Assembly: GCA_039922235.1 (NCBI GenBank)
Contig: JBDSAJ010000635.1
Location: forward strand, 1-15,407
Source: Umezawaea sp039922235
GTDB taxonomy: Bacteria; Actinomycetota; Actinomycetes; Mycobacteriales; Pseudonocardiaceae
DNA length: 15,407 bases
Direction of reading: 5' to 3'
Shown here: positions 1-7,458 of the stretch, piece by piece
How the letters are laid out: each line of letters starts with the position of its first letter
How positions within the stretch are numbered: position 1 is the first letter of the stretch
Program-made: the position numbers and the translations under genes
Notes under the pieces: model-generated
What the model saw: the letters and a program-made list of their open reading frames with translations, nothing else
The model's database searches: none
Told to the model about the DNA's origin: nothing

Positions 1-118
1 CCAGCGGTTGGGCGAACTCGATCGGGCGAATCTGTCGGGCGTCGCACGCGCAGGCGCCGCCAAGGCGGACGACAGGCCAACGCGTGCCATCTCCGTCAAG
101 GTGCTGGGTGCGGTGACG
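1..118. other. left edge, no gene recognised
   Basis: This stretch lies downstream of the histidine kinase stop codon. A rightward reading frame enters from the left edge and stays open to 268, but it would run about 150 nt antisense into the kinase gene and matches no family I recognise. The only local structure is a weak 5-bp repeat around 57-68 with a 2-nt loop, too tight to be a convincing terminator. I assign no function. Confidence 0.4.
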
Positions 119-1285
119 TCACGACCTGTTCACGTCGACCGTCCGATCAGGACGGGGGAGGTCCAGGCACACCGTGAGTCCGCCGGTGGGGTTGGAGAGG
201 AGGTTCAGGGGGCTGTTGTGGGCGGTGGCTATGCCGGACACGATGGCCAGGCCCAGGCCGTGGCCTGAGCCGCGGGTGATGGCGCGGCCCTTGGCGCGGA
301 CGAATGGTTCGGTGAGTTCTTCCAGCGAATCCTGGGGTACGAAAGGGCCGGTGTTCGTGACTGTTACGCGGGCTGTGCGGGTGCCGGTCGAGAGGCGTAC
401 GCCTACGGTGCCGCCTGGTCGGTTGTGGCGGACCGCGTTGCGCACGAGGTTGGAGATGGCCTGTCTGATGAGTACGGGATCGCCTACGGCGACTGAGGTT
501 CCGGTTGGGGCGGGTAGTTCGATGTTGGCGGTCTTCGCCTCGGTGGAGAGTTCTCGGACTACCGCGTTCGCGACGGCGGTCAGGTCGACCGGTTCGTGGG
601 TGAGCACGCCGTTGTCGAGGTCGGCCAGGTCCAGGAGAGCGTCTACCGTCTCGATGCTCGACCGGTTCACCTCTTGTACGCGTTCGGCCAGTCTGCGCAG
701 GTCGTCGGTGTCCGCGTCGGGGTTGGCGAGGGTCACGTCGATCATCGTTTTCGTTGTGGCCAGAGGGGTTCGCAGTTCGTGGGACGCGTTGGCGGCGAAG
801 CGGCGGTGGGTCGCGAACGCCCGTTCGAGCGAGGCGAGCATCCGGTCGAAGGTGTCGGACAGGTCGCGGATCTCGTCCCTCGGACCCTGCAGCCCCACCC
901 GGTGGTCCAGGGTTCCGGTCGCGGCGCGGGTGGCGGCGGCGTTGATGGCCGCCAGCGGTTTGATGATCCGGCCCGCGACGATCCAGCCGACGATGCCGCT
1001 GAGGATCGCCAGGATCACCAGCGCGACCAGCGAGACCACCAGGAGCACCTGGATGAAGTCGGTGGGGCTGGTGATCGCCACCCCCTCGGACGACGGGGCC
1101 GTCGTGCCCATGCCCACGCCGGGCGGGAACGGTGACTGCACGTCCTCGACGATCAGGTAGCTCGGCACGTAGCGCATGAAGAGGTAGACGATCGCGGTGA
1201 AGGCGGCTCCGCAGCCGGTGACCATGCCCGCGTAGCTCAGGGTCAGCCTGACGCGGATCGGCAGCCTGCGGTCCCCCGGCCGCAC
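119..1285 (-). CDS. membrane sensor histidine kinase (HAMP-HisKA-HATPase)
   Basis: Sensor kinase that autophosphorylates on histidine and passes the phosphate to the regulator encoded just upstream. In its 388 residues I see a first membrane segment at about 15-38, a short extracytoplasmic loop of only about 40 residues, a second membrane segment at about 77-105, and a HAMP linker (GRIIKPLAAI) to about 150. The HisKA box follows with FAANASHELRTPLA (His169 is the phospho-acceptor), then the N box NLVRNAVRHN (Asn283), a G1 box reading VTNTGP where the classical Asp is Asn, and a G2 box GSGHGLGLAIV at 339-349. The start is GTG at 1285, 1 nt after the regulator's stop, so the two are translationally linked. 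The small sensor loop suggests sensing in or near the membrane, which is inference. It probably controls the divergent ABC operon. Confidence 0.95.
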   Translation of the reverse strand: MRPGDRRLPIRVRLTLSYAGMVTGCGAAFTAIVYLFMRYVPSYLIVEDVQSPFPPGVGMGTTAPSSEGVAITSPTDFIQVLLVVSLVALVILAILSGIVGWIVAGRIIKPLAAINAAATRAATGTLDHRVGLQGPRDEIRDLSDTFDRMLASLERAFATHRRFAANASHELRTPLATTKTMIDVTLANPDADTDDLRRLAERVQEVNRSSIETVDALLDLADLDNGVLTHEPVDLTAVANAVVRELSTEAKTANIELPAPTGTSVAVGDPVLIRQAISNLVRNAVRHNRPGGTVGVRLSTGTRTARVTVTNTGPFVPQDSLEELTEPFVRAKGRAITRGSGHGLGLAIVSGIATAHNSPLNLLSNPTGGLTVCLDLPRPDRTVDVNRS

Positions 1286-1286
1286 G

Positions 1287-1946
1287 TCAGGCCCCGAACC
1301 GGTAGCCGGCGCCGGGGACCGTCTGGATGACCCAGGGCTCCCCGAGGCGTTTGCGGAGGTTCGAGATCGTCACCCGCGGGGTGTTCGTGAACGGGTCGGC
1401 GTTCGCGTCCCACGCCTTCTCCAGGAGCGCCTCCGCGCTCAGCACCCCGCCCTCGGCGTTCATGAGCACCTGCAGCACGGCGAACTCCTTCCTGCTCAGC
1501 CGGACCAGCCTGCCCTCGCGGTAGACCTCGCGGCGGAACGCGTCCAGCCGGACGCCGCACGACTCCAGCACGGGAGGTCGGGCGGGCTGCGTGCGGCGTT
1601 CCAGCGCCCGCAGCCTGGCGACGAGCTCGGGGAACTCGAAGGGCTTCATCAGGTAGTCGTCCGCGCCGAGTTCGAAGCCACCCACGCGGTCACCGAGTGT
1701 GCGAGCTGCCGTGAGCATGAGCACCCGCACGCCGGGGTGGTCGGCGGCGATCCGCGCGCAGACCTCGTCGCCGTGCACGATCGGGAGGTCGCGGTCCAGC
1801 ACGACCACGTCGTACTCGTTGACGGCTATCGAGTCGAGCGCGGACGCGCCGTCGTGGACGACGTCGGCGGCGATCGTCTCGCGGCGAAGGCCGATGCGGA
1901 TCGCGTCGGCGAGGTACGGCTCGTCTTCGACGATCAAGACGCGCAT
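1287..1946 (-). CDS. OmpR/PhoB-family response regulator
   Basis: DNA-binding response regulator of 219 residues, the usual family length. The receiver domain (1-115) has the acidic pair E7/D8, phospho-acceptor Asp51 in VVVLDRDLP, Thr79 in MLTA and the conserved Lys101 in LMKPF. A winged-helix DNA-binding domain (about 127-217) carries LSRKEFAVLQVLM and ends in the typical TVPGAGYRFGA. The frame is open well upstream, but the start is ATG at 1946: MRVLIVEDEP is the canonical receiver N-terminus, and a GGAGGAG ribosome binding site lies a few nt upstream (complement of about 1953-1959). It is the first gene of the leftward regulator-kinase pair and shares a 160-nt control region with the divergent lipoprotein gene, its likely target. 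Confidence 0.96.
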   Translation of the reverse strand: MRVLIVEDEPYLADAIRIGLRRETIAADVVHDGASALDSIAVNEYDVVVLDRDLPIVHGDEVCARIAADHPGVRVLMLTAARTLGDRVGGFELGADDYLMKPFEFPELVARLRALERRTQPARPPVLESCGVRLDAFRREVYREGRLVRLSRKEFAVLQVLMNAEGGVLSAEALLEKAWDANADPFTNTPRVTISNLRKRLGEPWVIQTVPGAGYRFGA

Positions 1947-2004
1947 GGGGTGCTCCTCCGCCGGGTCCGGGACCGCCCCAGACAACCACACCGTCTGTTG
2001 TGGA

Positions 2005-2027
2005 TTCTTAAACGTTTTCCTGAACGT
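2005..2027. promoter_or_regulatory. candidate response-regulator box (direct repeat)
   Basis: Two head-to-tail copies, TTCTTAAACGT (2005-2015) and TTCCTGAACGT (2017-2027), match at 9 of 11 bases with a 12-bp offset, about one helical turn. They lie between the divergent regulator and lipoprotein genes in an A/T-richer patch. OmpR-family regulators usually bind such tandem half-sites as dimers, so this is a reasonable site for the regulator at 1287-1946, controlling itself and the ABC operon. The repeat is seen directly; the assignment is inferred. Confidence 0.5.
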
Positions 2028-2106
2028 CCCCGGAACAGGCCAGCCGGTCGACTGTGCGGCGTCCGCGGCACCACCGTCGCGGTCCTGATCCCGAAGGAGC
2101 AAACAC

Positions 2107-2625
2107 ATGGCGAAGCGCTGGACTTCGACCCTCGCCGCCGTCGCGGCGGTCCCCCTGCTGGTCACGCTGCTGGGCGCGTGCGGAGCGGCCGACACCTCCC
2201 CGAACCCGGCGGCCAGCTCGTCCGCCTCGACGGGGAAGCGGTCGTTCGAGTCGTTCGACGAGTTCCAGCTGGCGTTCTCCGGGTGCATGCGCGAGCACGG
2301 CGTGAACATGCCCGACCCTGGGAGCGACGGCAGCATCAAGATCGACGGCGGTGGCGACCCGGCCGCCTTCGAGAGCGCGTCGAACGCGTGCCGGGAACAG
2401 CTGGGCACCCCGCCCGCGCCGAAGGGCGGTGGGAAGCAGAAGACGGACGAGGAGTTCCTGGCCGACCAGCTGAAGACCGCCAAGTGCCTCCGCGAGCACG
2501 GCGTGGACGTGCCGGACCCCACGGTCGATTCGCCGATGGAAATCCCGCAGAACGCGCCTGAGGACGTCCTGACGACCTGCGCGCCCAACGGCATCGGCGG
2601 CCGCACGGGCGCGGGGGGCAAGTAA
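2107..2625 (+). CDS. lipoprotein with duplicated Cys/REHGV/PDP module
   Basis: Predicted lipoprotein of 172 residues. It has a signal peptide with basic start MAKR and a hydrophobic core, and the lipobox LGAC puts the lipidated Cys at residue 25. A Ser/Ala/Pro-rich linker follows (about 30-45). The mature part is an internal duplication: CMREHGVNMPDP at 60-71 with a second Cys at 95, and CLREHGVDVPDP at 127-138 with a second Cys at 158. The four Cys suggest one disulfide per module. A good ribosome binding site (GAAGGAG) precedes ATG 2107. The stop overlaps the next start by one base (TAATG), so it belongs to the adaptor/ABC operon. Proteins of this kind occur beside adaptor/ABC genes in actinomycetes, but I know of no established function; a substrate-binding or sensing accessory role is inference. 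Confidence 0.88.
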   Translation: MAKRWTSTLAAVAAVPLLVTLLGACGAADTSPNPAASSSASTGKRSFESFDEFQLAFSGCMREHGVNMPDPGSDGSIKIDGGGDPAAFESASNACREQLGTPPAPKGGGKQKTDEEFLADQLKTAKCLREHGVDVPDPTVDSPMEIPQNAPEDVLTTCAPNGIGGRTGAGGK

Positions 2626-3749
2626 TGGCGGAGGTCGCCGAGCACCCAACCGAGGTCGACGTGCCGGAACAGCCCAAGCGGTCGCGACGTCGTTTCGTGA
2701 TCGGCCTCGCCGCGGTCGTGGTCGTCGCCGCTGTCGGATCGGGTGTCGGGATCGTCGCCAAGGTCGGCTCCGGCGACCGCGGCGACGACACCGCCCAGGT
2801 CTTCCACGGATCGGCCGACGAGGTCGTGAGGGGTGATCTCGAAAGCAGCACCAGCACGTCCGGCACCCTGCGGTTCGCCGACGGGCGCACGATCCAGTCC
2901 GGGCGCGGTGGCGTCATCACCGAGCTGCCGACGCCCGGCGCGGTCGTGACCCTCGGCGGCGAGCTCTACGCCGTCGACAACGTCCCCGTGTTCCTGCTGC
3001 GCGGCGGCGTGCCCGCGTGGCGCGATTTCGAGAGCGGCATGGCCAAGGGCCCCGACGTGCAGGAACTGGAGGAGAGCCTGCGCGATCTCGGTTTCTTCAC
3101 CAAGCAGCCCGATGACGAGTTCGCCTGGTTCACGACCGACGCGATCCAGCGGTGGCAGAAGGCGGTCGGCCTCGCCGTCACCGGTCGGCTGCCGCTCGGC
3201 TCGGTCCTCTTCTCCACCGGCGATCTCCGGATCGGCACGGTCAAGGCGCACGTGGGCGACCAGACGGGCCAGGGGGCTGAGCTGTTCGCCACGACGACCA
3301 CGACCCGGATCGTCGACGCGCACCTCAAGCTGGCCAACCAGCAGCTCGCGGTCGTCGGCGCGAAGGTCGGCCTTGACCTGCCCGGTGGCGCCAGGACCGC
3401 CGGGACGATCTCCTCCGTCGGGACGCCCACCGAGAAGCCCGGTTCGGGGGAGCAGAAGGAGACGGTCATCCCCGTCGTAGTCACGCTCGACGACCCGACC
3501 GCGGCGGGGTCGCTCCAGGAGGCGTCGGTGACGGTCAGCGTTCCGAGCGCACGGCGGGAGAACGTCCTGTCCGTCCCGGTCGGCGCCCTGCTCGCGATCA
3601 CCCCCGAGCAGTTCGGGGTCGAGGTCGTCGAAGCCGACGGCACGACGCGGAAGGTCCCCGTGAAGACCGGGCTGTTCGCGGGCGGCCGGGTGGAGATCAC
3701 CGGCGACGGCGTGGAAGCGGGACTGCGAGTGGTGGTGCCGAAACGATGA
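2625..3749 (+). CDS. membrane-anchored adaptor with peptidoglycan-binding domain
   Basis: 374-residue protein resembling the membrane-fusion (HlyD/MacA-like) adaptors that pair with MacB-type ABC transporters. After a cytoplasmic N-terminus ending in basic KRSRRR there is one membrane segment at about 24-46. The extracytoplasmic part has adaptor-like strands (VRGDLESSTSTSGTL; RGGVITELPTPGAVV), then a PG_binding_1-like region at about 140-200 (GPDVQELEESLRDLGFF and AIQRWQKAVGLAVTGRLP), then C-terminal beta-barrel and membrane-proximal parts (VPVGALLAI, VPVKTGLFAGGRVEITG, VVVPKR). Its ATG overlaps the lipoprotein stop, and its own stop overlaps the ATPase start (ATGA). In a monoderm there is no outer membrane to reach, so the likely role is to couple the transporter to the cell wall, which is inference. 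Confidence 0.88.
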   Translation: MAEVAEHPTEVDVPEQPKRSRRRFVIGLAAVVVVAAVGSGVGIVAKVGSGDRGDDTAQVFHGSADEVVRGDLESSTSTSGTLRFADGRTIQSGRGGVITELPTPGAVVTLGGELYAVDNVPVFLLRGGVPAWRDFESGMAKGPDVQELEESLRDLGFFTKQPDDEFAWFTTDAIQRWQKAVGLAVTGRLPLGSVLFSTGDLRIGTVKAHVGDQTGQGAELFATTTTTRIVDAHLKLANQQLAVVGAKVGLDLPGGARTAGTISSVGTPTEKPGSGEQKETVIPVVVTLDDPTAAGSLQEASVTVSVPSARRENVLSVPVGALLAITPEQFGVEVVEADGTTRKVPVKTGLFAGGRVEITGDGVEAGLRVVVPKR

Positions 3750-4438
3750 GCGCGATCATCTCGCTCAACGATGTCGAGCGCTCCTACGGCGAGCCGCCCG
3801 TGCTCGCGTGCGCCGGGATCTCGCTCACGGTCGAGCGCGGCGAACTCGTCGCCATCGTCGGACCGAGCGGGTCCGGCAAGTCGACGCTGCTGAACATCAT
3901 CGGCACGCTCGACCGCCCTACCGCGGGGGTCGCGCGCATCGACGGCTTGGTCGTGGCCGACCTCGACGACCGCGCCCTGTCGGCGCTCCGCGCGTACCGG
4001 ATCGGCTTCGTCTTCCAGCAGTTCCACCTCGCCGAGGGCGTGACCTCGGTCGACAACGTGGCGGACGGGCTCCTCTACACGGGCATCCCGCGCGCCGAAC
4101 GTCGTCGGCGGGCGATCGCCGCCCTGGACCGCGTCGGCCTCGGGCACCGGCTCGACCACCGGTCGAACCAGTTGTCCGGCGGGGAACGCCAGCGCGTCGC
4201 CATCGCCCGCGCCGTCGTCGGCGACCCACCGCTGCTCCTGGCCGACGAGCCGACCGGCAACCTCGACTCGGCGTCGGGTGCGGCGATCGTCGAACTCCTG
4301 CACGAGCTCAACGGGCAGGGCACGACCGTCGTCGTCATCACCCACGACGTCGAGTTGGCCGACAGGCTGCCCCGGCGGATCTCGATCAGGGACGGCCGCG
4401 TGGTCGACGACTTCACCGAGTCCGGGGTGGCGGCATGA
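3746..4438 (+). CDS. ABC transporter ATPase, MacB/LolD type
   Basis: Cytoplasmic ATP-hydrolysing subunit of 230 residues, typical for a stand-alone MacB/LolD-like nucleotide-binding domain. Visible motifs: Walker A GPSGSGKST (39-47), Q-loop FVFQQFHL (Gln91/92), signature LSGGERQRVAIARA (from 143), Walker B LLLADEPTGNLD (from 163) and switch His200 in VVITHD. These proteins power MacB/FtsX-like permeases acting by mechanotransmission or lipoprotein/peptide extrusion. Four-base ATGA overlaps with the genes on both sides imply strict translational coupling, so the adaptor, ATPase and permease form one complex. Confidence 0.97.
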   Translation: MSAIISLNDVERSYGEPPVLACAGISLTVERGELVAIVGPSGSGKSTLLNIIGTLDRPTAGVARIDGLVVADLDDRALSALRAYRIGFVFQQFHLAEGVTSVDNVADGLLYTGIPRAERRRRAIAALDRVGLGHRLDHRSNQLSGGERQRVAIARAVVGDPPLLLADEPTGNLDSASGAAIVELLHELNGQGTTVVVITHDVELADRLPRRISIRDGRVVDDFTESGVAA

Positions 4439-5637
4439 GCACGGCGCTCGCCCGGCCGCGAGCCCGGTCCCGGCTGCTCGGCCGGGACGTGGTCCGGCTC
4501 GGCACGACCGGGCTCCGCGCACGTCCGATGCGCGCGGTCCTCTCCGCGCTCGGCATCGCGATCGGCATCGCCGCGATGATCGCCGTCGTCGGGATCTCGG
4601 CGTCGAGCCAAGCGCGGCTGAACGACGAACTGGACCGGCTCGGCACCAACCTCCTGACGGCAACGGCGGGCAAGAGCCTGCTGGGGAAGAGCACGACCCT
4701 GCCTCCCGACACGGTCGGGAAGGTGGGCAGGGTCGACGGCGTCGAGTCGGTGAGCGGCACCTCCGTGCTGTCCGTCCCGGTGTTCCGGAGCCGGTTGTCG
4801 GATCCCGACGCCACGGGCGGGATCACGACCATGGTCGCGGACGAGTCGCTCCTGGAGGTCGTGTCGGGAAGCGTGCGGACCGGCGCCTGGCTGAACCCGG
4901 CGACCTCCGACTTCCCGACCGTCGTCCTCGGGCACTCCGCCGCCCAACGCCTCGGCGTCGTCTCACCCGGAACGCAGATCTGGTTGGGGGGCCAGTACTT
5001 CACGGTCGTCGGCATCCTCGACCCGATCGCCCTCGCGCCGGAACTCGACCGCGCGGCCCTCATCGGCGCTCCCGTCGCGAAGAACCTGTTCAGCTTCGAC
5101 GGGAGCCCGACGACGGTCTACGAGCGGTCGGCCGACGAGGCGGTGGACCGGGTCCGCTCGCTGCTCGGCCCGACCGTCTCGCCGCAGTCGCCGAGCGAGG
5201 TCGAGGTCTCGCGGCCGTCCGACGCGCTCGCCGCCCGCAACGCCGCGAACCAGGCCTTCACCGGCCTCCTGGTCGGGCTCGGGTCGATCGCGCTCCTCGT
5301 CGGCGGGATCGGTGTGGCGAACACGATGGTCATCTCGGTGCTCGAACGGCGGCGCGAGATCGGGTTGCGCCGAGCGCTGGGCGCGACGCGGTGGCACATC
5401 CTCGTGCAGTTCCTCAGCGAAGCCCTCCTGCTGTCCGCGCTCGGCGGTGTCTTCGGGTGCGGTCTCGGCACGGCCGTGACCGGCGTGATGGCCCTGATCA
5501 ACGACTGGCCGTTCGCCTTGCCGGCCGTGACGATCGTCGCCGCGGTCGCCGCGACGCTCGTGATCGGCGCGGTGGCGGGGTTCTACCCCGCGATCCGGGC
5601 CGCGCGGACTCCGCCGACCGCGGCGTTGAGTTCGTGA
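4435..5637 (+). CDS. ABC transporter permease, MacB/FtsX family
   Basis: Membrane subunit of the transporter, 400 residues. Topology follows the MacB plan: one N-terminal membrane helix at about 36-57 (SALGIAIGIAAMIAVVGI), a large extracytoplasmic MacB_PCD-type domain to about 270, then an FtsX domain with three helices: LLVGLGSIALLVGGIGVANT, LSEALLLSALGGVFGCGLGT and TIVAAVAATLVIGAVAGFYP. The motif VLERRREIGLRRALGAT between the last helices and the end AIRAARTPPTAALSS are typical of the family. The frame stays open upstream to 3808, but start ATG 4435 gives the conserved N-terminus and a 4-base overlap with the ATPase. The substrate cannot be deduced; antimicrobial peptides, lipids and lipoproteins are all known for relatives. 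Confidence 0.96.
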   Translation: MSTALARPRARSRLLGRDVVRLGTTGLRARPMRAVLSALGIAIGIAAMIAVVGISASSQARLNDELDRLGTNLLTATAGKSLLGKSTTLPPDTVGKVGRVDGVESVSGTSVLSVPVFRSRLSDPDATGGITTMVADESLLEVVSGSVRTGAWLNPATSDFPTVVLGHSAAQRLGVVSPGTQIWLGGQYFTVVGILDPIALAPELDRAALIGAPVAKNLFSFDGSPTTVYERSADEAVDRVRSLLGPTVSPQSPSEVEVSRPSDALAARNAANQAFTGLLVGLGSIALLVGGIGVANTMVISVLERRREIGLRRALGATRWHILVQFLSEALLLSALGGVFGCGLGTAVTGVMALINDWPFALPAVTIVAAVAATLVIGAVAGFYPAIRAARTPPTAALSS

Positions 5638-5670
5638 AGCACCAGCAATCTCACCCAGAACGGAGTGTTC

Positions 5671-7380
5671 ATGTTCGCCAGGCATCGACGAAGTTGGCTG
5701 ACCGCGGGGATGGTTGCTGTCCTCGGGGGAGGGTTGGTGGCCGTGACGGTTCCCGTCGCGACCGCCGCCGAGAAGGGGATCGCGGGCTTCTCCGACCAGC
5801 GGGTCGAGTGGCGCCAGTGCCAGGACCCGCCGCCGCCGGACCCCTCGGAGATGCCCGGCGAGGGCGAGGGCATCATCATCGACCCCTGGCAGGGCCAGTG
5901 GGGACAGATGGACTGCGCCACCGTGCTGGTTCCGCTGAACTACGCCAAGCCCGGTGACGGCAACCTCGGCATCGAGGTCAGCCGGACCAAGGCCGGCGAT
6001 CCCGCGCCGCGCAAGGGAGTCGTGCTGTTCAACCCCGGCGGACCGGGCGGGGGTGGGCTGGGCATGCCGCTCCAGACCCGCGGCTCGGAACTCGCGAAGC
6101 ACTTCGACATCATCGGGTTCGACCCGCGCGGCGTCGGTCGTTCCAGCAGGCTGTTGTGCGAGCGGATCCCCGACACCCGGCCGGACACCACCCGGCCGAC
6201 CGACGAGGAGTTCGCCGCGTACACCGAGTACGCCAAGGCACACGAGGAAGCGTGCGAGCGGGCAGGCGGCGGCATCCGGCCGTTCATCAACACCGCCAAC
6301 ACCGCCAGGGACATGGACGTCATCCGAGCCGTCCTCCGCGAATCCAAGATCAACTACGTCGGGTACTCCTACGGCACCTACCTGGGAGCGGTGTACGGCA
6401 GCCTGTTCCCGCGCAGGCTGAACCGCAGCGTGCTGGACTCGTCGATCCACCCCGACTGGCTCTGGCGGGAACAGGGCAAGCAGCAGTCGGTGGCGAGCCG
6501 GTTCAACGTCGAGGAGTGGGCGAGCTGGGTCGGGCAGCGCGACAACACCTACCACCTGGGCAGGACGCGGGCCGAGGTGCTCGCCACCACCGAGGCGCTG
6601 GCCGCCCGCCTCGCCACCGGTTCCGTTCCGTTCACCCGCCCACGGCCCGAGGACTGGCCCTCCTACTGGCCGAGGAGCTTCGACCGCACCGTCCTGGACC
6701 GGTTCATCGCCCAGGCCACCCAGCCGCGTTCGGTCTGGGACGTGACCGCCGAGGTCGTCGCGGAAGTCCGCCAGGCCGCGGCGGACGGCACCCCCTTGTC
6801 CGCCGACACGAGCACCGCGGTCGGCCTGTTCCACGAGCAGGGCATCGCCAAGGTCGACCCCGGTGTGTTCGACACGGTCACGTGCGAGGCCGACTGGCCC
6901 ACTGACCTCAACACCTACTACGACGACATGCGCCTGTTCCGCGAGCGATACCCGTACCACGACGGCAATGGCAGCGGCGTGATCGGCGCCGCGCCGAACA
7001 ACTGCGCGTTCCGCTCGTTCACGCCGCCCGAGAAACTGGTACCGCTGAAGAGGAACGGCTACCCCACGGGTGTCGTGATCCAGGCCGACGGCGACCCGGC
7101 CACCCAGTACGACGGCGGCCCCGCGATGGCCGCGAAGCTCAGCGACCAGTTGATCTCCGTCCGCGACAGCGGCCAACACGGGCACTACGGCACCAACGCC
7201 TGCGTCACGGGGAAGGTGAACAACTACCTGATCAACGGCGTGCTCCCGCCGTCGAGGTCCGAGTGCACGGACAGTCCTCGTCCGCCTGTTCCGGCTGACA
7301 CGTCGGCCGAGTCCCGCACCGCGAACGCACATGCCACCAAGGAGGCCCGAGTTCGGGTCGTCGACACGTTCTGGAGATAG
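5671..7380 (+). CDS. secreted alpha/beta-hydrolase peptidase (Tap/SlpD-like)
   Basis: 569-residue exported serine hydrolase of the Streptomyces tripeptidyl-aminopeptidase (Tap) type, which removes short peptides from protein N-termini outside the cell. A signal peptide (MFARHRRSWL then a hydrophobic stretch) likely ends at ATA|AEKG near residue 32. Oxyanion motif NPGGPGGGG starts at residue 121, nucleophile Ser233 lies in GYSYGTYLGA, candidate catalytic Asp475 in DGDPATQY, and His503 in GQHGHYGTNACV, the C-terminal TAP-like region. ATG 5671 is chosen over the in-frame GTG at 5665 because GGAG (5662-5665) then sits 5 nt upstream. It begins 33 nt after the permease with no terminator between, so it is probably the last gene of that operon. 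Substrate specificity is not readable. Confidence 0.92.
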   Translation: MFARHRRSWLTAGMVAVLGGGLVAVTVPVATAAEKGIAGFSDQRVEWRQCQDPPPPDPSEMPGEGEGIIIDPWQGQWGQMDCATVLVPLNYAKPGDGNLGIEVSRTKAGDPAPRKGVVLFNPGGPGGGGLGMPLQTRGSELAKHFDIIGFDPRGVGRSSRLLCERIPDTRPDTTRPTDEEFAAYTEYAKAHEEACERAGGGIRPFINTANTARDMDVIRAVLRESKINYVGYSYGTYLGAVYGSLFPRRLNRSVLDSSIHPDWLWREQGKQQSVASRFNVEEWASWVGQRDNTYHLGRTRAEVLATTEALAARLATGSVPFTRPRPEDWPSYWPRSFDRTVLDRFIAQATQPRSVWDVTAEVVAEVRQAAADGTPLSADTSTAVGLFHEQGIAKVDPGVFDTVTCEADWPTDLNTYYDDMRLFRERYPYHDGNGSGVIGAAPNNCAFRSFTPPEKLVPLKRNGYPTGVVIQADGDPATQYDGGPAMAAKLSDQLISVRDSGQHGHYGTNACVTGKVNNYLINGVLPPSRSECTDSPRPPVPADTSAESRTANAHATKEARVRVVDTFWR

Positions 7381-7386
7381 CTGATC

Positions 7387-7417
7387 CCCGGTTGTCCGGT
7401 CCGACCGGACAACCGGG
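7387..7417 (+). terminator. perfect 14-bp hairpin closing the ABC/peptidase operon
   Basis: Arms CCCGGTTGTCCGGT (7387-7400) and ACCGGACAACCGGG (7404-7417) pair perfectly with a 3-nt loop, 6 nt after the peptidase stop. There is no T-tract, which is normal for actinomycete terminators. The APH gene begins about 40 nt later, so the hairpin separates the two units. Confidence 0.8.
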
Positions 7418-7424
7418 ACGGCGT

Positions 7425-7430
7425 TAGGGT
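7425..7430 (+). promoter_or_regulatory. possible -10 element for the phosphotransferase gene
   Basis: TAGGGT fits the actinobacterial TANNNT -10 pattern and sits 28 nt upstream of the ATG, just after the terminator hairpin. I see no good -35 at the right distance, so this is weak. Confidence 0.3.
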
Positions 7431-7458
7431 TCCCGCTGGGGAAGGGAGCCCGGAGACG

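Noticed and set aside
1..268. Rightward frame at the left edge as the C-terminus of a partial gene.
   Set aside because: It would overlap the kinase gene antisense by about 150 nt and shows no family resemblance.
1979..2003. Overlapping 5-bp inverted repeats (CAGAC..GTCTG and CCACA..TGTGG) near the regulator promoter.
   Set aside because: Short arms with 8-9 nt gaps are expected by chance; not strong enough to list as an operator.
1947..3323. Extension of the response regulator reading frame about 460 codons upstream.
   Set aside because: It is antisense to the lipoprotein and adaptor genes. The receiver domain starts exactly at ATG 1946 with a good ribosome binding site.
2966..4663. A 565-codon leftward open frame antisense to the ABC transporter genes.
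   Set aside because: Arg/Ser-rich shadow of ORFs with clear ABC motifs on the other strand.
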